DNA from: JAXLWB01 sp046328715
GTDB taxonomy: Bacteria > Chloroflexota > Anaerolineae > Caldilineales > Caldilineaceae
Assembly (NCBI GenBank): GCA_046328715.1
Contig: JAXLWB010000013.1
Coordinates: forward strand, 1 to 64,000
Direction of reading: 5' to 3'
DNA length: 64,000 bases
In this document: piece by piece, positions 15,739-24,542 of the stretch
How the letters are laid out: every line of letters starts with the position of its first letter
How positions within the stretch are numbered: position 1 is the stretch's first letter
Made by a program: the position numbers and the translations under genes
Notes under the pieces: generated by a model
Databases searched by the model: none
Told to the model about the DNA's origin: nothing
Seen by the model: the letters and a program-made list of their open reading frames with translations, nothing else

Positions 15739-18477
15739 TTAAATGAGACCCAACTCCCGCGCCCGGGCGATTGCCTCGGTACGCCGTTGAACCTGGAGTT
15801 TGTCAAAGATGCGCTGATTGTGGCCCTTGACCGTACTCAAGGCCAAGAAGAGGCGTGTACTGATCTCTTGATTTGAGAGTCCCGCAGCGAGCAATTGTAA
15901 CACTTCCAACTCGCGTTGGCTCAACGGTTCAATAAGGGTTTGGGGTGGAGTGACGAAAGATGACACAACTATTTTTTTAAGGTGATCCGGCGCTTCTATT
16001 GCAAAGCCAGCCAGCAACTTGCGTACATAGTTCGGCATGATCCCTTGATCTGCGGCTGCGGACAGCAATTGTGCCATCGGCAAACCTTCATCCAGAAAGA
16101 GACGAACAAAGCCACTTGGCTCGGCCACTGCCAGCACCTCACCGAGAAGTTGCAGCGCCTGTTTCTTGTCGCCCTTGGCTTGCAGCGCCAGCATCTGGAG
16201 AATCTTCGCCTTGAGTCGTTCATCGGCCCAGCCCTTTGCTTCCATCTGCTGTTGATACGGCAGCAATACTGCCAATGCTGCGGATGGATCGCCCTGCGCC
16301 AAATGAACACGAGCCTGGCCAATGGGCAGTTTATAAGTTTGGGCAAGATGGGCGGCAGCGGTCAAGTTGCCTTGACGTAAGTAGAGCAACACCTGCGCCG
16401 CTGCTACTTCCGGAATGCGAGAGCTGAAGTTTTGCTGGCGCGCCACCTGATCTGCTTGCGTTAGAATTTCGGATGCGCCAGTCACATCCCCCTGGGCCAA
16501 TTTCAAGCGGGCTAAAAACACTTCACAGATGATGAAGCGGTCGATCACACGGTCATATTGCTTGGCCAGGTGCAGACTCTGCCGCCCATACTGTTCGGCA
16601 GTCTCCAGGTTGTTCCATTCGTAACTGACACGCGCGATTCCCAAGTGGGCTTCGTAGATAATCTGCAAGGGTTGTTCACCTGCCAATTCGAGAACCCTGC
16701 GATAGGTCTCGGCGGCCAGATAAAGCTGATTTTCTGACTCCTGAACGATACCGAGACCCAGGGTTGCCAGGATGGTGGTGAAGGTATCTCGCGCCGCCTG
16801 ACTGAGCGAGATTGCCTCGGTTAGGGTCTGTCGCGCGGCGACGCGCTCCCCAGCAAAAAGATAGGCGTAGCCAAGCGTCCAAGTTGCATTGGCACGCTGA
16901 AATAGATTGCTGGCAGGCAGATACTCCAACGCACGGAGCGACTGGCTGATCATCGTTTCTACCTGGTAGCGGGTGAGCGCCAACACAGCTCTGGCTGCGG
17001 CAATCCGGCCAATCAGCAGGCGGGTTTTGCCGTTTGGCTCTCCACTTGGCAATGCCGCTTCTGCGGCGCTGAGCTTCTCCTCCACGCCGGTCGTCTGCCC
17101 ATTCACGAGCAGTAACGAGGCAAAACGCCACCAAAGCGAAGGTCTGGCATTCAAAACGCTTGTTGGCAGCGATTCCAGCCAGTTGAGGATGGCAATCACT
17201 GCGCCCCGCAGATGCAGTGGAATGCCCTTGCCTTCGATTAGCCGCTCGGCACGCTCGATATCATTGGCCGCTGCGGCATGATGAAACGCCTCGATTTCCA
17301 GACCATTCTCTTCGTACCACTGGCTGGCTCGAACGTGCAGTTCGTTCACGCTGCTTTCCATCGTATGGATGCCTTGGTGAAGACGTTGCTGCAACAGTTC
17401 GGCAAAGAGATGGTGATAGCGATACCACCGCCGCTCGCTGTCGAGGGGAATGATAAAGAGATTGGCCTGTTCGAGGTATTCTAAAAAAGTTTGTGATTGG
17501 GAATTAACGATTGGCGATTGAGAGAGGACCGAATCTCCAATCACTGCGTCACACAGCGGGCCACACATCCGTTCCAGGATCGAGGTGCGCAGCAAAAAAT
17601 CCTGCACTGTAGCTGGCTGTTGATGCAGCACCTCTTCGACCAAATAGTCCATCACAAAACGATGGCTGCCCGTGAACGATTGGAGAAAGCTGGCAATGTC
17701 GGGGTTGCCCCCCTCTTTGCTACCTTGCATCGAAAGCGCCGCCAGTTGCAGACCGGCAATCCAGCCCTCGGTGCGTTTTTCTAGGGCGGTAATCTCTTGC
17801 GCAGTGAGAACAAGCCCCATTCCTCGGTTGAGAAATTCGCCCGCTTCGTCTGGGGTAAAGCGCAAGTCGGCTGCCCGTACTTCGTTCAATTGGCCACGAG
17901 CACGTAAGCGCGCCAATGTAATAGGCGGGTCCTCACGTGTGGCAATAACGAGATGCATCTGAACAGGTAGATGATCGATTAAAAAGGCGAGAGCCTGACC
18001 TACGGTCTTTGACTCAATCAGATGATAATCATCGAGTACCAGAAGGAAGTTTTGCTGTAAACCACTCACCTCATTGAGCAAGCTGGTGAGGACTGTCTCA
18101 GCGGGTGGTGGCTGAGGCGATTGTAGCATGGTCAAGGCTGTGGCCCCGACCTGCACAGCAACGGTCTGTAATGCGGCGACGAGGTAAGCCAGGAAGCGAA
18201 CGGGATCGCTATCTCTGGCATCCAGTGACAACCAAGCAATTGAATTGACGATTGCGGATTTGCGATTTGCGATTGCTCCAGCTTTTTCAGCAGCTACTCG
18301 TAATTCTTCAATCCATTCACTTACCAGCGTGGTCTTCCCGAAGCCAGCGGGAGCGGAGACCAGCGTTACCTTGCCGTGCAGCCCAGCATTCAACCGTTCG
18401 ATCAGGCGCGCGCGATGGACCAAACTTGGCCGTGAAGGCGGGACATACAGCTTCGTAGCTAAAATGGGCGTGGGCAT
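15739..18477 (-). CDS. MalT-like LuxR-family ATP-dependent regulator (LAL)
   Basis: A 912-aa transcription factor. The N-terminus MPTPILATKLYVPP leads into a STAND-type ATPase with Walker A SAPAGFGKTT (41-50) and Walker B LLVLDDYHLIE. TPR-like helices follow, and the last 60 residues are a LuxR helix-turn-helix (LSQRELEVLQLLAAGLSNQEI, with STRLFLALSTVKGHNQRI after it). Such proteins bind an inducer in the TPR part and activate nearby genes. Two stretches derived from short genomic repeats lie in frame: 18238-18279 (ANRKSAIVNS) and 17491-17546 (LSQSPIVNSQSQ). Both fall in variable regions, so the protein is probably still functional. The target may be the downstream 83-aa, membrane and dehydrogenase genes. 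Confidence 0.93.
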   Translation of the reverse strand: MPTPILATKLYVPPSRPSLVHRARLIERLNAGLHGKVTLVSAPAGFGKTTLVSEWIEELRVAAEKAGAIANRKSAIVNSIAWLSLDARDSDPVRFLAYLVAALQTVAVQVGATALTMLQSPQPPPAETVLTSLLNEVSGLQQNFLLVLDDYHLIESKTVGQALAFLIDHLPVQMHLVIATREDPPITLARLRARGQLNEVRAADLRFTPDEAGEFLNRGMGLVLTAQEITALEKRTEGWIAGLQLAALSMQGSKEGGNPDIASFLQSFTGSHRFVMDYLVEEVLHQQPATVQDFLLRTSILERMCGPLCDAVIGDSVLSQSPIVNSQSQTFLEYLEQANLFIIPLDSERRWYRYHHLFAELLQQRLHQGIHTMESSVNELHVRASQWYEENGLEIEAFHHAAAANDIERAERLIEGKGIPLHLRGAVIAILNWLESLPTSVLNARPSLWWRFASLLLVNGQTTGVEEKLSAAEAALPSGEPNGKTRLLIGRIAAARAVLALTRYQVETMISQSLRALEYLPASNLFQRANATWTLGYAYLFAGERVAARQTLTEAISLSQAARDTFTTILATLGLGIVQESENQLYLAAETYRRVLELAGEQPLQIIYEAHLGIARVSYEWNNLETAEQYGRQSLHLAKQYDRVIDRFIICEVFLARLKLAQGDVTGASEILTQADQVARQQNFSSRIPEVAAAQVLLYLRQGNLTAAAHLAQTYKLPIGQARVHLAQGDPSAALAVLLPYQQQMEAKGWADERLKAKILQMLALQAKGDKKQALQLLGEVLAVAEPSGFVRLFLDEGLPMAQLLSAAADQGIMPNYVRKLLAGFAIEAPDHLKKIVVSSFVTPPQTLIEPLSQRELEVLQLLAAGLSNQEISTRLFLALSTVKGHNQRIFDKLQVQRRTEAIARARELGLI

Positions 18478-18538
18478 TGGTTCATAAAGGAGCTAGTAGA
18501 AGTGCCGATCAAGTTTGGATTGCAATGAAGGTAAGGCG

Positions 18539-18567
18539 AGTATAACAGATGGAATCGGGAAATTCAA
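18539..18567 (-). promoter_or_regulatory. Promoter of the LuxR-family gene
   Basis: On the minus strand, TTGAAT (18562-18567) and an extended -10 TGTTATACT (TATACT at 18539-18544) are separated by 17 bases, about 60 bp before the ATG at 18477. Confidence 0.6.
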
Positions 18568-18622
18568 GGGTAGGGAAAATGAGGGGCAAAGCTTCAGAAC
18601 CCCGCACATCAGTAAGGGAATG

Positions 18623-19168
18623 TCAGGCTATATCCGCTGACTTTCGCCAGAAGAAGAGCTGTGTCTGCGCTCCATCCTCGTTGGTGCGCAGTTCGCCACG
18701 CGTCATGCCCGCTTTAAGTAGCACCCGTTGCGAGGCTCCGTTATCCGGTGCAACCGTGGCGATGAGAAAGGTCAGGCCATGCACCTCAATCCCATAGCGA
18801 AGTAAACCAATCACCGCCTCGGTTGCCAGTCCACGACCCCAGTGTGAGCGCAGAAAGGTATACTTGATCTCCGGCTCGACTTGCCCGCCTGGATGAACAA
18901 TACCGCAGAAGCCAATGACATTGCCACTGGCGTGCTCCTCCAGTGCAAACATCCCATAACCGCGCTTCTCGTAGTTGGCAAGCGTCACTGCCACCCACTG
19001 CTCACACTCGGGGCGGCTGATCGGTTGACCGTCGCCGACCCAGCGCATAGCCTCGGCGTCGCTGTAGGTGGCGAAGAGCGCCTCCAAATCCTCTGCGCCA
19101 AGTCGGCGGGCGAGCAAACGGTCAGTTACGAAAACGGGTTGAGACATATTGATAAAAAAACGCCTCAT
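18623..19168 (-). CDS. GNAT acetyltransferase (RimJ/RimL type)
   Basis: A 174-181-aa acetyl-CoA-dependent N-acetyltransferase. It shows VTDRLLARRLGAEDLEALF at the start, the middle strand GMFALEEHASGNVIGFCGI, the acetyl-CoA-binding segment SHWGRGLATEAVIGLLRYG and the later APDNGASQRVLLKAGM, all usual for the RimJ/RimL group. The ATG at 19168 lies 5 bases after the stop of the upstream kinase gene (possible coupling); ATG 19147 (MSQPVFV) is an equally good start. The substrate may be a protein N-terminus, amino acid or antibiotic. Third gene of a DUF3601-kinase-GNAT mini-operon. Confidence 0.87.
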   Translation of the reverse strand: MRRFFINMSQPVFVTDRLLARRLGAEDLEALFATYSDAEAMRWVGDGQPISRPECEQWVAVTLANYEKRGYGMFALEEHASGNVIGFCGIVHPGGQVEPEIKYTFLRSHWGRGLATEAVIGLLRYGIEVHGLTFLIATVAPDNGASQRVLLKAGMTRGELRTNEDGAQTQLFFWRKSADIA

Positions 19169-19173
19169 TGGTG

Positions 19174-19683
19174 CTATCCGCCTGCCAATCCGATTTTGAT
19201 CACCCTAGCAACCACCTCATCAAGCGGAAGACTGGTGTCGATCTCCATGTCTGCCACGCGACGCAATAAAGGCTCGACGCTTTCAATCAAGCTCAGAACA
19301 CGAGCGACTTGGTCGGGATCTTTGCCATAGGCATTGTTTGTGCGTGACGCCAAACGCTCAACAACCAGATCGGCTGGCGCGCTCAACAAGATCACATGGT
19401 CGAACTGAGGCAGAAATTGCCCCATGTTGGGTGCACAGCCACTGACGAAGAGTACGTCCGCATCTTCGGTAGCCAAAAGCGTCTGGATGCGATCTGTGCG
19501 CCAGACCCAATCTCGATCCGCCTCCACAGGCGAACCCGCAGCACTTGTCTCGGCGTCTACGGCAACCCAGTGCGAGAACTCGTCGCAGTCTGCATCGACT
19601 GCTTTGTAACCTTGCGCTGTCAGCGCCTCGATCACGGTGGACTTCCCAGTGCCGGACATGCCTGTGATTAAGATTCGTTTCAC
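19174..19683 (-). CDS. P-loop nucleotide kinase-like ATPase
   Basis: A 169-aa protein with Walker A ITGMSGTGKST near the N-terminus. It also carries VDADCDEF, as in shikimate/adenylate-kinase-like folds, DADVLFVSGCAPNMG, and a lid-like basic stretch VVERLASRTNNAYGKD. It probably phosphorylates a small molecule, but the substrate cannot be read from sequence. It lies between the DUF3601 gene (8-bp gap) and the acetyltransferase (5-bp gap), so the three are almost certainly co-transcribed. Confidence 0.85.
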   Translation of the reverse strand: MKRILITGMSGTGKSTVIEALTAQGYKAVDADCDEFSHWVAVDAETSAAGSPVEADRDWVWRTDRIQTLLATEDADVLFVSGCAPNMGQFLPQFDHVILLSAPADLVVERLASRTNNAYGKDPDQVARVLSLIESVEPLLRRVADMEIDTSLPLDEVVARVIKIGLAGG

Positions 19684-19691
19684 GATTTGTC

Positions 19692-19949
19692 CTATACCAG
19701 TCGCACAAAATACTCTGCAAACCGCTCCAGAATTTCTTGGTTCGTTTCTTCTTGCAAATAGAGCGAGCGCTCTTCGAACACGATTGTATGCCCACCGTCG
19801 TAGGGTAGAAAGTGACGTTGCTTGAAGCGAAGGATCTCTCCTTGCTCAAAGCGATTCCCGTAATAGTCGGTAAAGGATTGGATGACCTGATAGCAGTGTC
19901 CTGGGGTCAACCCGTAAACGCTTTCTTGTGCATTGGGGTGGGATGACAT
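19692..19949 (-). CDS. DUF3601-like small protein
   Basis: An 85-aa cytoplasmic protein whose pattern LTPGHCYQVIQSFTDYYGNR, FEQGEILRFKQRHFLPYDGG and HTIVFEER matches DUF3601, a family of unknown role. It is the first gene of the three-gene unit with the kinase-like ATPase and the acetyltransferase. Confidence 0.75.
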   Translation of the reverse strand: MSSHPNAQESVYGLTPGHCYQVIQSFTDYYGNRFEQGEILRFKQRHFLPYDGGHTIVFEERSLYLQEETNQEILERFAEYFVRLV

Positions 19950-20000
19950 ATTGGGGGTGATTCCTCGTTGCTAAATTCAAGCATCCCTGCAAGACACGAT

Positions 20001-20813
20001 TTACACCGTGGAGAGATCCCACTCCTCGTAGATTTTGGGCACGTCGTTGATCAGGCGTTTGGTGTAGGTCTCTTTGGGATGGAGGATCACATCGTCCGCC
20101 GAGCCGCTTTCGACGAATTTGCCGTGCTCCATGATGTAGACCGTATCCGAGACATAGTAGGCCAGGCCAATGTCGTGGGTGATGAAGATCAGAGTCATGC
20201 CGGTTTCGTTGCGCAACTGCATCAGATAATCGAGAATAGTGGCGCGCGAGCAGGCATCGATCATCGAGGTCGGCTCGTCGGCGAGCAGGATCTTGGGCTT
20301 GAGCAGGAAGATGCGAGCGATCATGAGGCGCTGCATCTGACCGCCAGAGAGCTCGAAGGGATATTTGTTGGTCAGTTCTTCAAACTTCAAATTGACAAAG
20401 CTGCATGCTTCCGCCATCATTTTCACCTTTTGGTCATAGGGAAGATGGCGACCGCCGCGCATATTGATGCAATCGAGCAGAACCGAGTCGATTTTGTTGA
20501 AGATGTTGTAGGATGAAAAGGGATCTTGGAAGATCGCCTGGATATTCTTCCAATATTCTTGCCGCTGACGTTGGGAACTGATATCGCGCTTAACACCCTG
20601 GAAAAAGATATCTCCCTCCGACACGCTGATCAGACCGAGGAGCATCTTGGCCAACGTGGTTTTGCCGCTGCCGGATTCACCGACGATTGAGACAATTTCT
20701 CCCTCTGCGAAGTCGAAGTTTACATGATCCACCGCAACCGTTCTCTGGCGTCCGAAACCAAAGATTTTGGTTACCCCATTGCCACTCAAACATGATTTCT
20801 TTTCGTTAGCCAT
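20001..20813 (-). CDS. Opp/Dpp-type ABC transporter ATPase (DppF/OppF-like)
   Basis: A 270-aa ATP-binding subunit that powers the family-5 importer. It shows Walker A GESGSGKTT, the signature LSGGQMQR, Walker B ILLADEPTS and the switch His in FITHDIG. It is shorter than many OppF proteins and lacks their C-terminal extension. Its start overlaps the end of the upstream ATPase gene by 8 bases, so the two are translationally coupled. Last gene of the five-gene transporter operon. Confidence 0.93.
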   Translation of the reverse strand: MANEKKSCLSGNGVTKIFGFGRQRTVAVDHVNFDFAEGEIVSIVGESGSGKTTLAKMLLGLISVSEGDIFFQGVKRDISSQRQRQEYWKNIQAIFQDPFSSYNIFNKIDSVLLDCINMRGGRHLPYDQKVKMMAEACSFVNLKFEELTNKYPFELSGGQMQRLMIARIFLLKPKILLADEPTSMIDACSRATILDYLMQLRNETGMTLIFITHDIGLAYYVSDTVYIMEHGKFVESGSADDVILHPKETYTKRLINDVPKIYEEWDLSTV

Positions 20814-21813
20814 TTCGATACGTCTCCCGCAGTTCTGTCTCGGTCATAATACAGCGATAGGTACGACCGTCGCTTGCCTCGCGCAGATTCATCGCTAGCG
20901 ATTTGCACTCCGGGCGGGCATATTTACATCGTTCGGCAAAGCGACAGCCTGTTGGTGGTTTTTTCAGGTTGGGTGGCACACCAGGGATGGCAGTCAACTT
21001 GACATTGCGCAGCCCCTGTTCTGGCACAATGATCGAACCCATCAAGCCCTTTGCATAGGGGTGGAGCGGGTCGAAGACCGCTTCCTTAGCTGGACCCTTT
21101 TCGACAATCTGTCCAGCATACATGACCATGATGTCGTCAGTCACGTTGTAGAGTAGCGGCAACTCGTGGGTGATAAAGATCATCGACTTGATCAGCCCCT
21201 TGTCCATCAGATCGCGCAGCATTTTGATGACCATCTTCTGCGAAGTGACATCGAGGGCCGAGGATGGCTCATCGGCAATCAACACCTTGGGACCCAGAAT
21301 GACCGAGACCGCAATGACGGTGCGCTGCTTCATGCCACCGGAAAGCTCGACAGGATACTTTTGCAACACCTCGGCGGGAAGGCCGAGAAACTCAAAACGT
21401 TCACGCGCCAGGTCGTAGATCTCTTTGTTGGTTGTCTTCGGGCTGTGCGCTTTAACCACGTCCTCAATGAAGCGGATGATCTTGCGCGTAGGATTCAGCG
21501 CATTCATTGCCGCTTGAGGAATGTAGGCGATTTCCTTGCCCAAAATGGATTTGCGCACCTCGTCGGGGTCCATACCCGAGATATTATGACCATCGATGAT
21601 GATATCGCCGCTTGTGTAGTACAGTGGAGGAAAGTAGTACCCCATCAGGCTCAAGGCAAGCGTCGACTTGCCACAGCCCGATTCGCCGGCGATGCCTAAC
21701 GATTTTCCTTCTTCAACCTTGAGAGAAACATGATCCACTGCATACACATCTTCTCGGAAGCGGGTGATGTATTTGGTGGTCAGATCTCGAACTTCTAATA
21801 TCACTTTTGCCAT
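20806..21813 (-). CDS. Opp/Dpp-type ABC transporter ATPase (DppD/OppD-like)
   Basis: A 335-aa ATP-binding subunit. Walker A is GESGCGKST, the signature LSGGMKQR, Walker B VLIADEPSSALD. The C-terminal domain has the family's Cys cluster (PTGCRFAERCKYARPECKSL and a final YRCIM), which in relatives can hold an Fe-S cluster. It pairs with the DppF-like subunit to form a heterodimer under the two permeases. A family B repeat separates it from the upstream permease gene. Confidence 0.93.
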   Translation of the reverse strand: MAKVILEVRDLTTKYITRFREDVYAVDHVSLKVEEGKSLGIAGESGCGKSTLALSLMGYYFPPLYYTSGDIIIDGHNISGMDPDEVRKSILGKEIAYIPQAAMNALNPTRKIIRFIEDVVKAHSPKTTNKEIYDLARERFEFLGLPAEVLQKYPVELSGGMKQRTVIAVSVILGPKVLIADEPSSALDVTSQKMVIKMLRDLMDKGLIKSMIFITHELPLLYNVTDDIMVMYAGQIVEKGPAKEAVFDPLHPYAKGLMGSIIVPEQGLRNVKLTAIPGVPPNLKKPPTGCRFAERCKYARPECKSLAMNLREASDGRTYRCIMTETELRETYRNG

Positions 21814-21832
21814 GTCAATTCCCCGGGTTATA

Positions 21833-21934
21833 TCAGTCGGTCAGTAAGACGGTAGACAGTGAGTCAGTAGATAGTGAATCAGTGGCCAAAGATACTGATT
21901 TACTGACTTGCTGACCCACTGTCCTAGTCTCTCA
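21833..21934. repeat. Family B repeat overlapping a gene end
   Basis: CAGTCGGTCAGTAAGACGG on one side and CTGACTTGCTGACCCACTG on the other form an imperfect palindrome. The last residues and stop codon (21924) of the permease gene lie inside it. Confidence 0.65.
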
Positions 21935-23174
21935 GTGCTGGGTTGAATACCTGGTCGAGACCTGTATTCATCAAATTCATAGAGAATGTAATCAGCGCAA
22001 TCACAACAAGCACAGGGAAATAGGCCCACCAGCGGCCCTGCACGTGCGCTTGATAAATCATCGACCAGTTCATCATCAGGCCCAGGGTTGGCACTTCAGT
22101 TGTTTTGGGACCCAAGCCAAGAATCGATAAGCCTGCCTCGGCCAAAATGCCAGAGGAAATTTGCAAAATTAGTGCCATCACGACGTAGGAGGCAATGTAA
22201 GGTAGAATGTCAGTGAGAATGATATGTACAATCGAATGGCCGGAGAGTTTGGATAAGTTCACATGATCACGATTGCGCAACGATACTACCTGAGCACGTA
22301 CCGCTCTTGCTGTCCAAACCCAAGAGGTGAAGCCGATGACCGTTGCCACCGTGTAGGCACCGCGCTGTTCCTGCCCAATGCTGTAGGAGATCAAGATCAA
22401 CAACACAAAGCTGGGGATGACAGTAAAAAGATTGGTGACAAACATGATGATGTCATCCAACATGCCACCCACATAGCCAGCCAACAAGCCCAGAGTCAGA
22501 CCGATCAACGTGGCAATGATCCCGGCGACAAGCCCGATCTGCAGTGATGTGCCCGTGGCTGAAACCAGTTCGGTTAACATATCGCGACCAAAGTTATCGG
22601 TTCCAAGCGGCAATATTCGCATATTGGCGACCTGGCTCACGTTCATATAATCGGACTGGTTAATCTGCCCTGTTTGCTCAAGCGTCCCACTTTCGGCGTT
22701 GGGCACTGCAATAATCGCACCCTCTTCGGAAAGCAACCCCTTGAGCGAACTGTTGAGCCGAACGTAGTAATTACGCTTGGCATTGGTCAGCCCAGGAATC
22801 TTCTTCTTGGGGTCGTAATTGCTCTCCCATTGGCCCAAAAGTTTCTTCGTATCCGTTGTATCAATTTCGCTCTCGGCAATCCCGGCGGCAACGAGCCATG
22901 CTTTGATCGATTGACGATCTTCCTCACTTAGTTTGTTGGCAATGCGTTTAGCGGCTGCGCTGTCCAGGTTCAGGGTGTACTTGGTCGCATCGAGGCTATC
23001 GTAGACACTGACGTAGATGCCCGGTGGGAAAAATGTCCCCTGACCAATGATCGACAAGGGCGGATCGGTGATGATCCGTGGATAAATGAGTACGATCAGC
23101 ACGATGGTCGCAAAAATGGAGAAACCAAAAACGAATTTGCCGGAGTGAAAAACCTGTTGGATTGTATATTTCAT
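21924..23174 (-). CDS. ABC transporter permease (DppC/OppC-like)
   Basis: A 416-aa inner-membrane permease. One helix lies near the N-terminus (FVFGFSIFATIVLIVLIYP). An unusually large extracytoplasmic insert of about 150 residues follows, then five more helices with the coupling EAA-type loop (LSKLSGHSIVHIILTDILPY). The family-typical LPLGTDNFGRDMLTELV stands just before the second helix. The long insert is seen in family-5 systems reported to carry oligosaccharides, unlike classical peptide systems. The stop codon is inside a family B repeat. Confidence 0.9.
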   Translation of the reverse strand: MKYTIQQVFHSGKFVFGFSIFATIVLIVLIYPRIITDPPLSIIGQGTFFPPGIYVSVYDSLDATKYTLNLDSAAAKRIANKLSEEDRQSIKAWLVAAGIAESEIDTTDTKKLLGQWESNYDPKKKIPGLTNAKRNYYVRLNSSLKGLLSEEGAIIAVPNAESGTLEQTGQINQSDYMNVSQVANMRILPLGTDNFGRDMLTELVSATGTSLQIGLVAGIIATLIGLTLGLLAGYVGGMLDDIIMFVTNLFTVIPSFVLLILISYSIGQEQRGAYTVATVIGFTSWVWTARAVRAQVVSLRNRDHVNLSKLSGHSIVHIILTDILPYIASYVVMALILQISSGILAEAGLSILGLGPKTTEVPTLGLMMNWSMIYQAHVQGRWWAYFPVLVVIALITFSMNLMNTGLDQVFNPALRD

Positions 23175-23181
23175 GGCAGAA

Positions 23182-23245
23182 AGATAAGAGTTGAAAAGTT
23201 GAAAAGTGAAAGAGTAGCAAAGTGACTATTCAACTCTTCAACATG
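23182..23245. repeat. Family D repeat
   Basis: GTTGAAAAGTTGAAAAGTGAAAG facing TTCAACTCTTCAAC, filling the spacer between the two permease genes. Copies occur at about 53.8 and 63.4 kb. Confidence 0.6.
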
Positions 23246-23255
23246 GGCGATCATC

Positions 23256-24260
23256 TTAATCCGATTGTGCTGCTTTGATGCGCGGGTCAATAAAGCCGTA
23301 CAAAATTTCGATGACAAAGGTCGCAATCAATACCATCATCGTGATGATCAGCGTTGAGGCTGAAATCAGCGGATAGTCCTGGCCCATGACACCGTTCAAA
23401 AGTGTGTAGCCAAGCCCTGGATAGCTAAAGACGATCTCTGCTACGAGCGCGCCGCCCACCATTGTGCCAATCGATAAGGCCAGACCTGTGATCTGGGGCA
23501 GCATGGCGTTACGAAAGACGTAGCCAATGATCTTGCGATCTTTGATGCCCATGAAGCGGCTATACTTCACATAGTCGGCGTTCAGTTCGTAGATCGCCAT
23601 GGAGCGCATGCCAATGGCCTGGCCACCAATCGCGATCAATACAATCGAAAGAAATGGCAACTGATAGTGTGTAATCACCGACCACATAAATTCTGGGGTA
23701 AAGCTGGGAATCAAGTTAAAGCCATAGCCGCCCGAAGTGGGAAACCATTTGAGGTTGACGCCGAAAACGACCAGCAAAATGACAGCCATACCAAATGCCG
23801 GGAGATTGCTGACAAAGATGCTGAGCGGCATGAGCACCTTGTCAAAGGCACCGCGCAGATAGGCGGCTAATGCCCCCAGTGTGTTGCCAATGATCCAACC
23901 GACAATAATGGCCGGAAATTGCAGGGCAACCGTCCAACCAATGGAAGCTTTGAGAACATCGGCAACGGGTCGTGGATATTGGCTGAAAGAGACACCAAAA
24001 TTTCCTTGCGCCACATTCCTGATATAAAGGAAAAATTGTTGGATGATCGGTTTATTCGTACCAAAGAGGTCGGAGTACTGCTGATAAATCGCCTGCACAC
24101 CAGTGGCGTTACTCATCCCCTGGGCCAATCGGGATACGATAGCGGCCACAGGGTCACCTGGCATCAGGCGGGGGAGGATAAAATTCAGCAGAAAGGCAAA
24201 AACAAAGGTTATGAAGAACCAACCCAACTTATTGAGGAAATACTTCCAGTATCCTTTCAA
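23256..24260 (-). CDS. ABC transporter permease (DppB/OppB-like), TTG start
   Basis: A 334-aa inner-membrane permease with six helices. The N-terminus YFLNKLGWFFITFVFAFLLNF leads to RLMPGDPV, and the coupling loop MLPQITGLALSIGTMVGGAL lies toward the end, as in DppB. The start is TTG at 24260: AGGAGG lies 7 bases upstream, whereas the upstream ATG has no ribosome-binding site and would add residues before the site. It forms the channel with the DppC-like permease 81 bp downstream. Confidence 0.9.
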   Translation of the reverse strand: MKGYWKYFLNKLGWFFITFVFAFLLNFILPRLMPGDPVAAIVSRLAQGMSNATGVQAIYQQYSDLFGTNKPIIQQFFLYIRNVAQGNFGVSFSQYPRPVADVLKASIGWTVALQFPAIIVGWIIGNTLGALAAYLRGAFDKVLMPLSIFVSNLPAFGMAVILLVVFGVNLKWFPTSGGYGFNLIPSFTPEFMWSVITHYQLPFLSIVLIAIGGQAIGMRSMAIYELNADYVKYSRFMGIKDRKIIGYVFRNAMLPQITGLALSIGTMVGGALVAEIVFSYPGLGYTLLNGVMGQDYPLISASTLIITMMVLIATFVIEILYGFIDPRIKAAQSD

Positions 24261-24286
24261 CCCAAAACCTCCTAAACTCGCAACTA

Positions 24287-24422
24287 CCACGCCACCCTAA
24301 CCCGCCCCTGTCTAGTGCGGAAACTGCCACGGAAAGGATTTTGTTTAGTGGACAGACGACCAAACTAAATCTATCCCTTCACGGTTCCCTTCCTTACCAG
24401 GGGCGGGTTAGGGTGGGGTTAG
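24287..24422. repeat. Family F palindromic repeat
   Basis: About 136 bp between CACCCTAACCCGCCCC and GGGGCGGGTTAGGGTGG, with the core ACTGCCACGGAAAGGAT and TTAGTGGACAGA. It occupies the spacer between the substrate-binding protein and permease genes. Relatives occur at 43.58-43.74 and 52.89-53.03 kb. Confidence 0.75.
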
Positions 24423-24542
24423 TAGTTACCTAAACTCGATGTGATTCCGATTTGTACCAAGAAGGGATGACAAGATGGAAAAGCAAAGTTTCTTGTCACC
24501 TTGTCATCCGGTCACCCCTTCAGCTTTACAATCGGAATGCGC

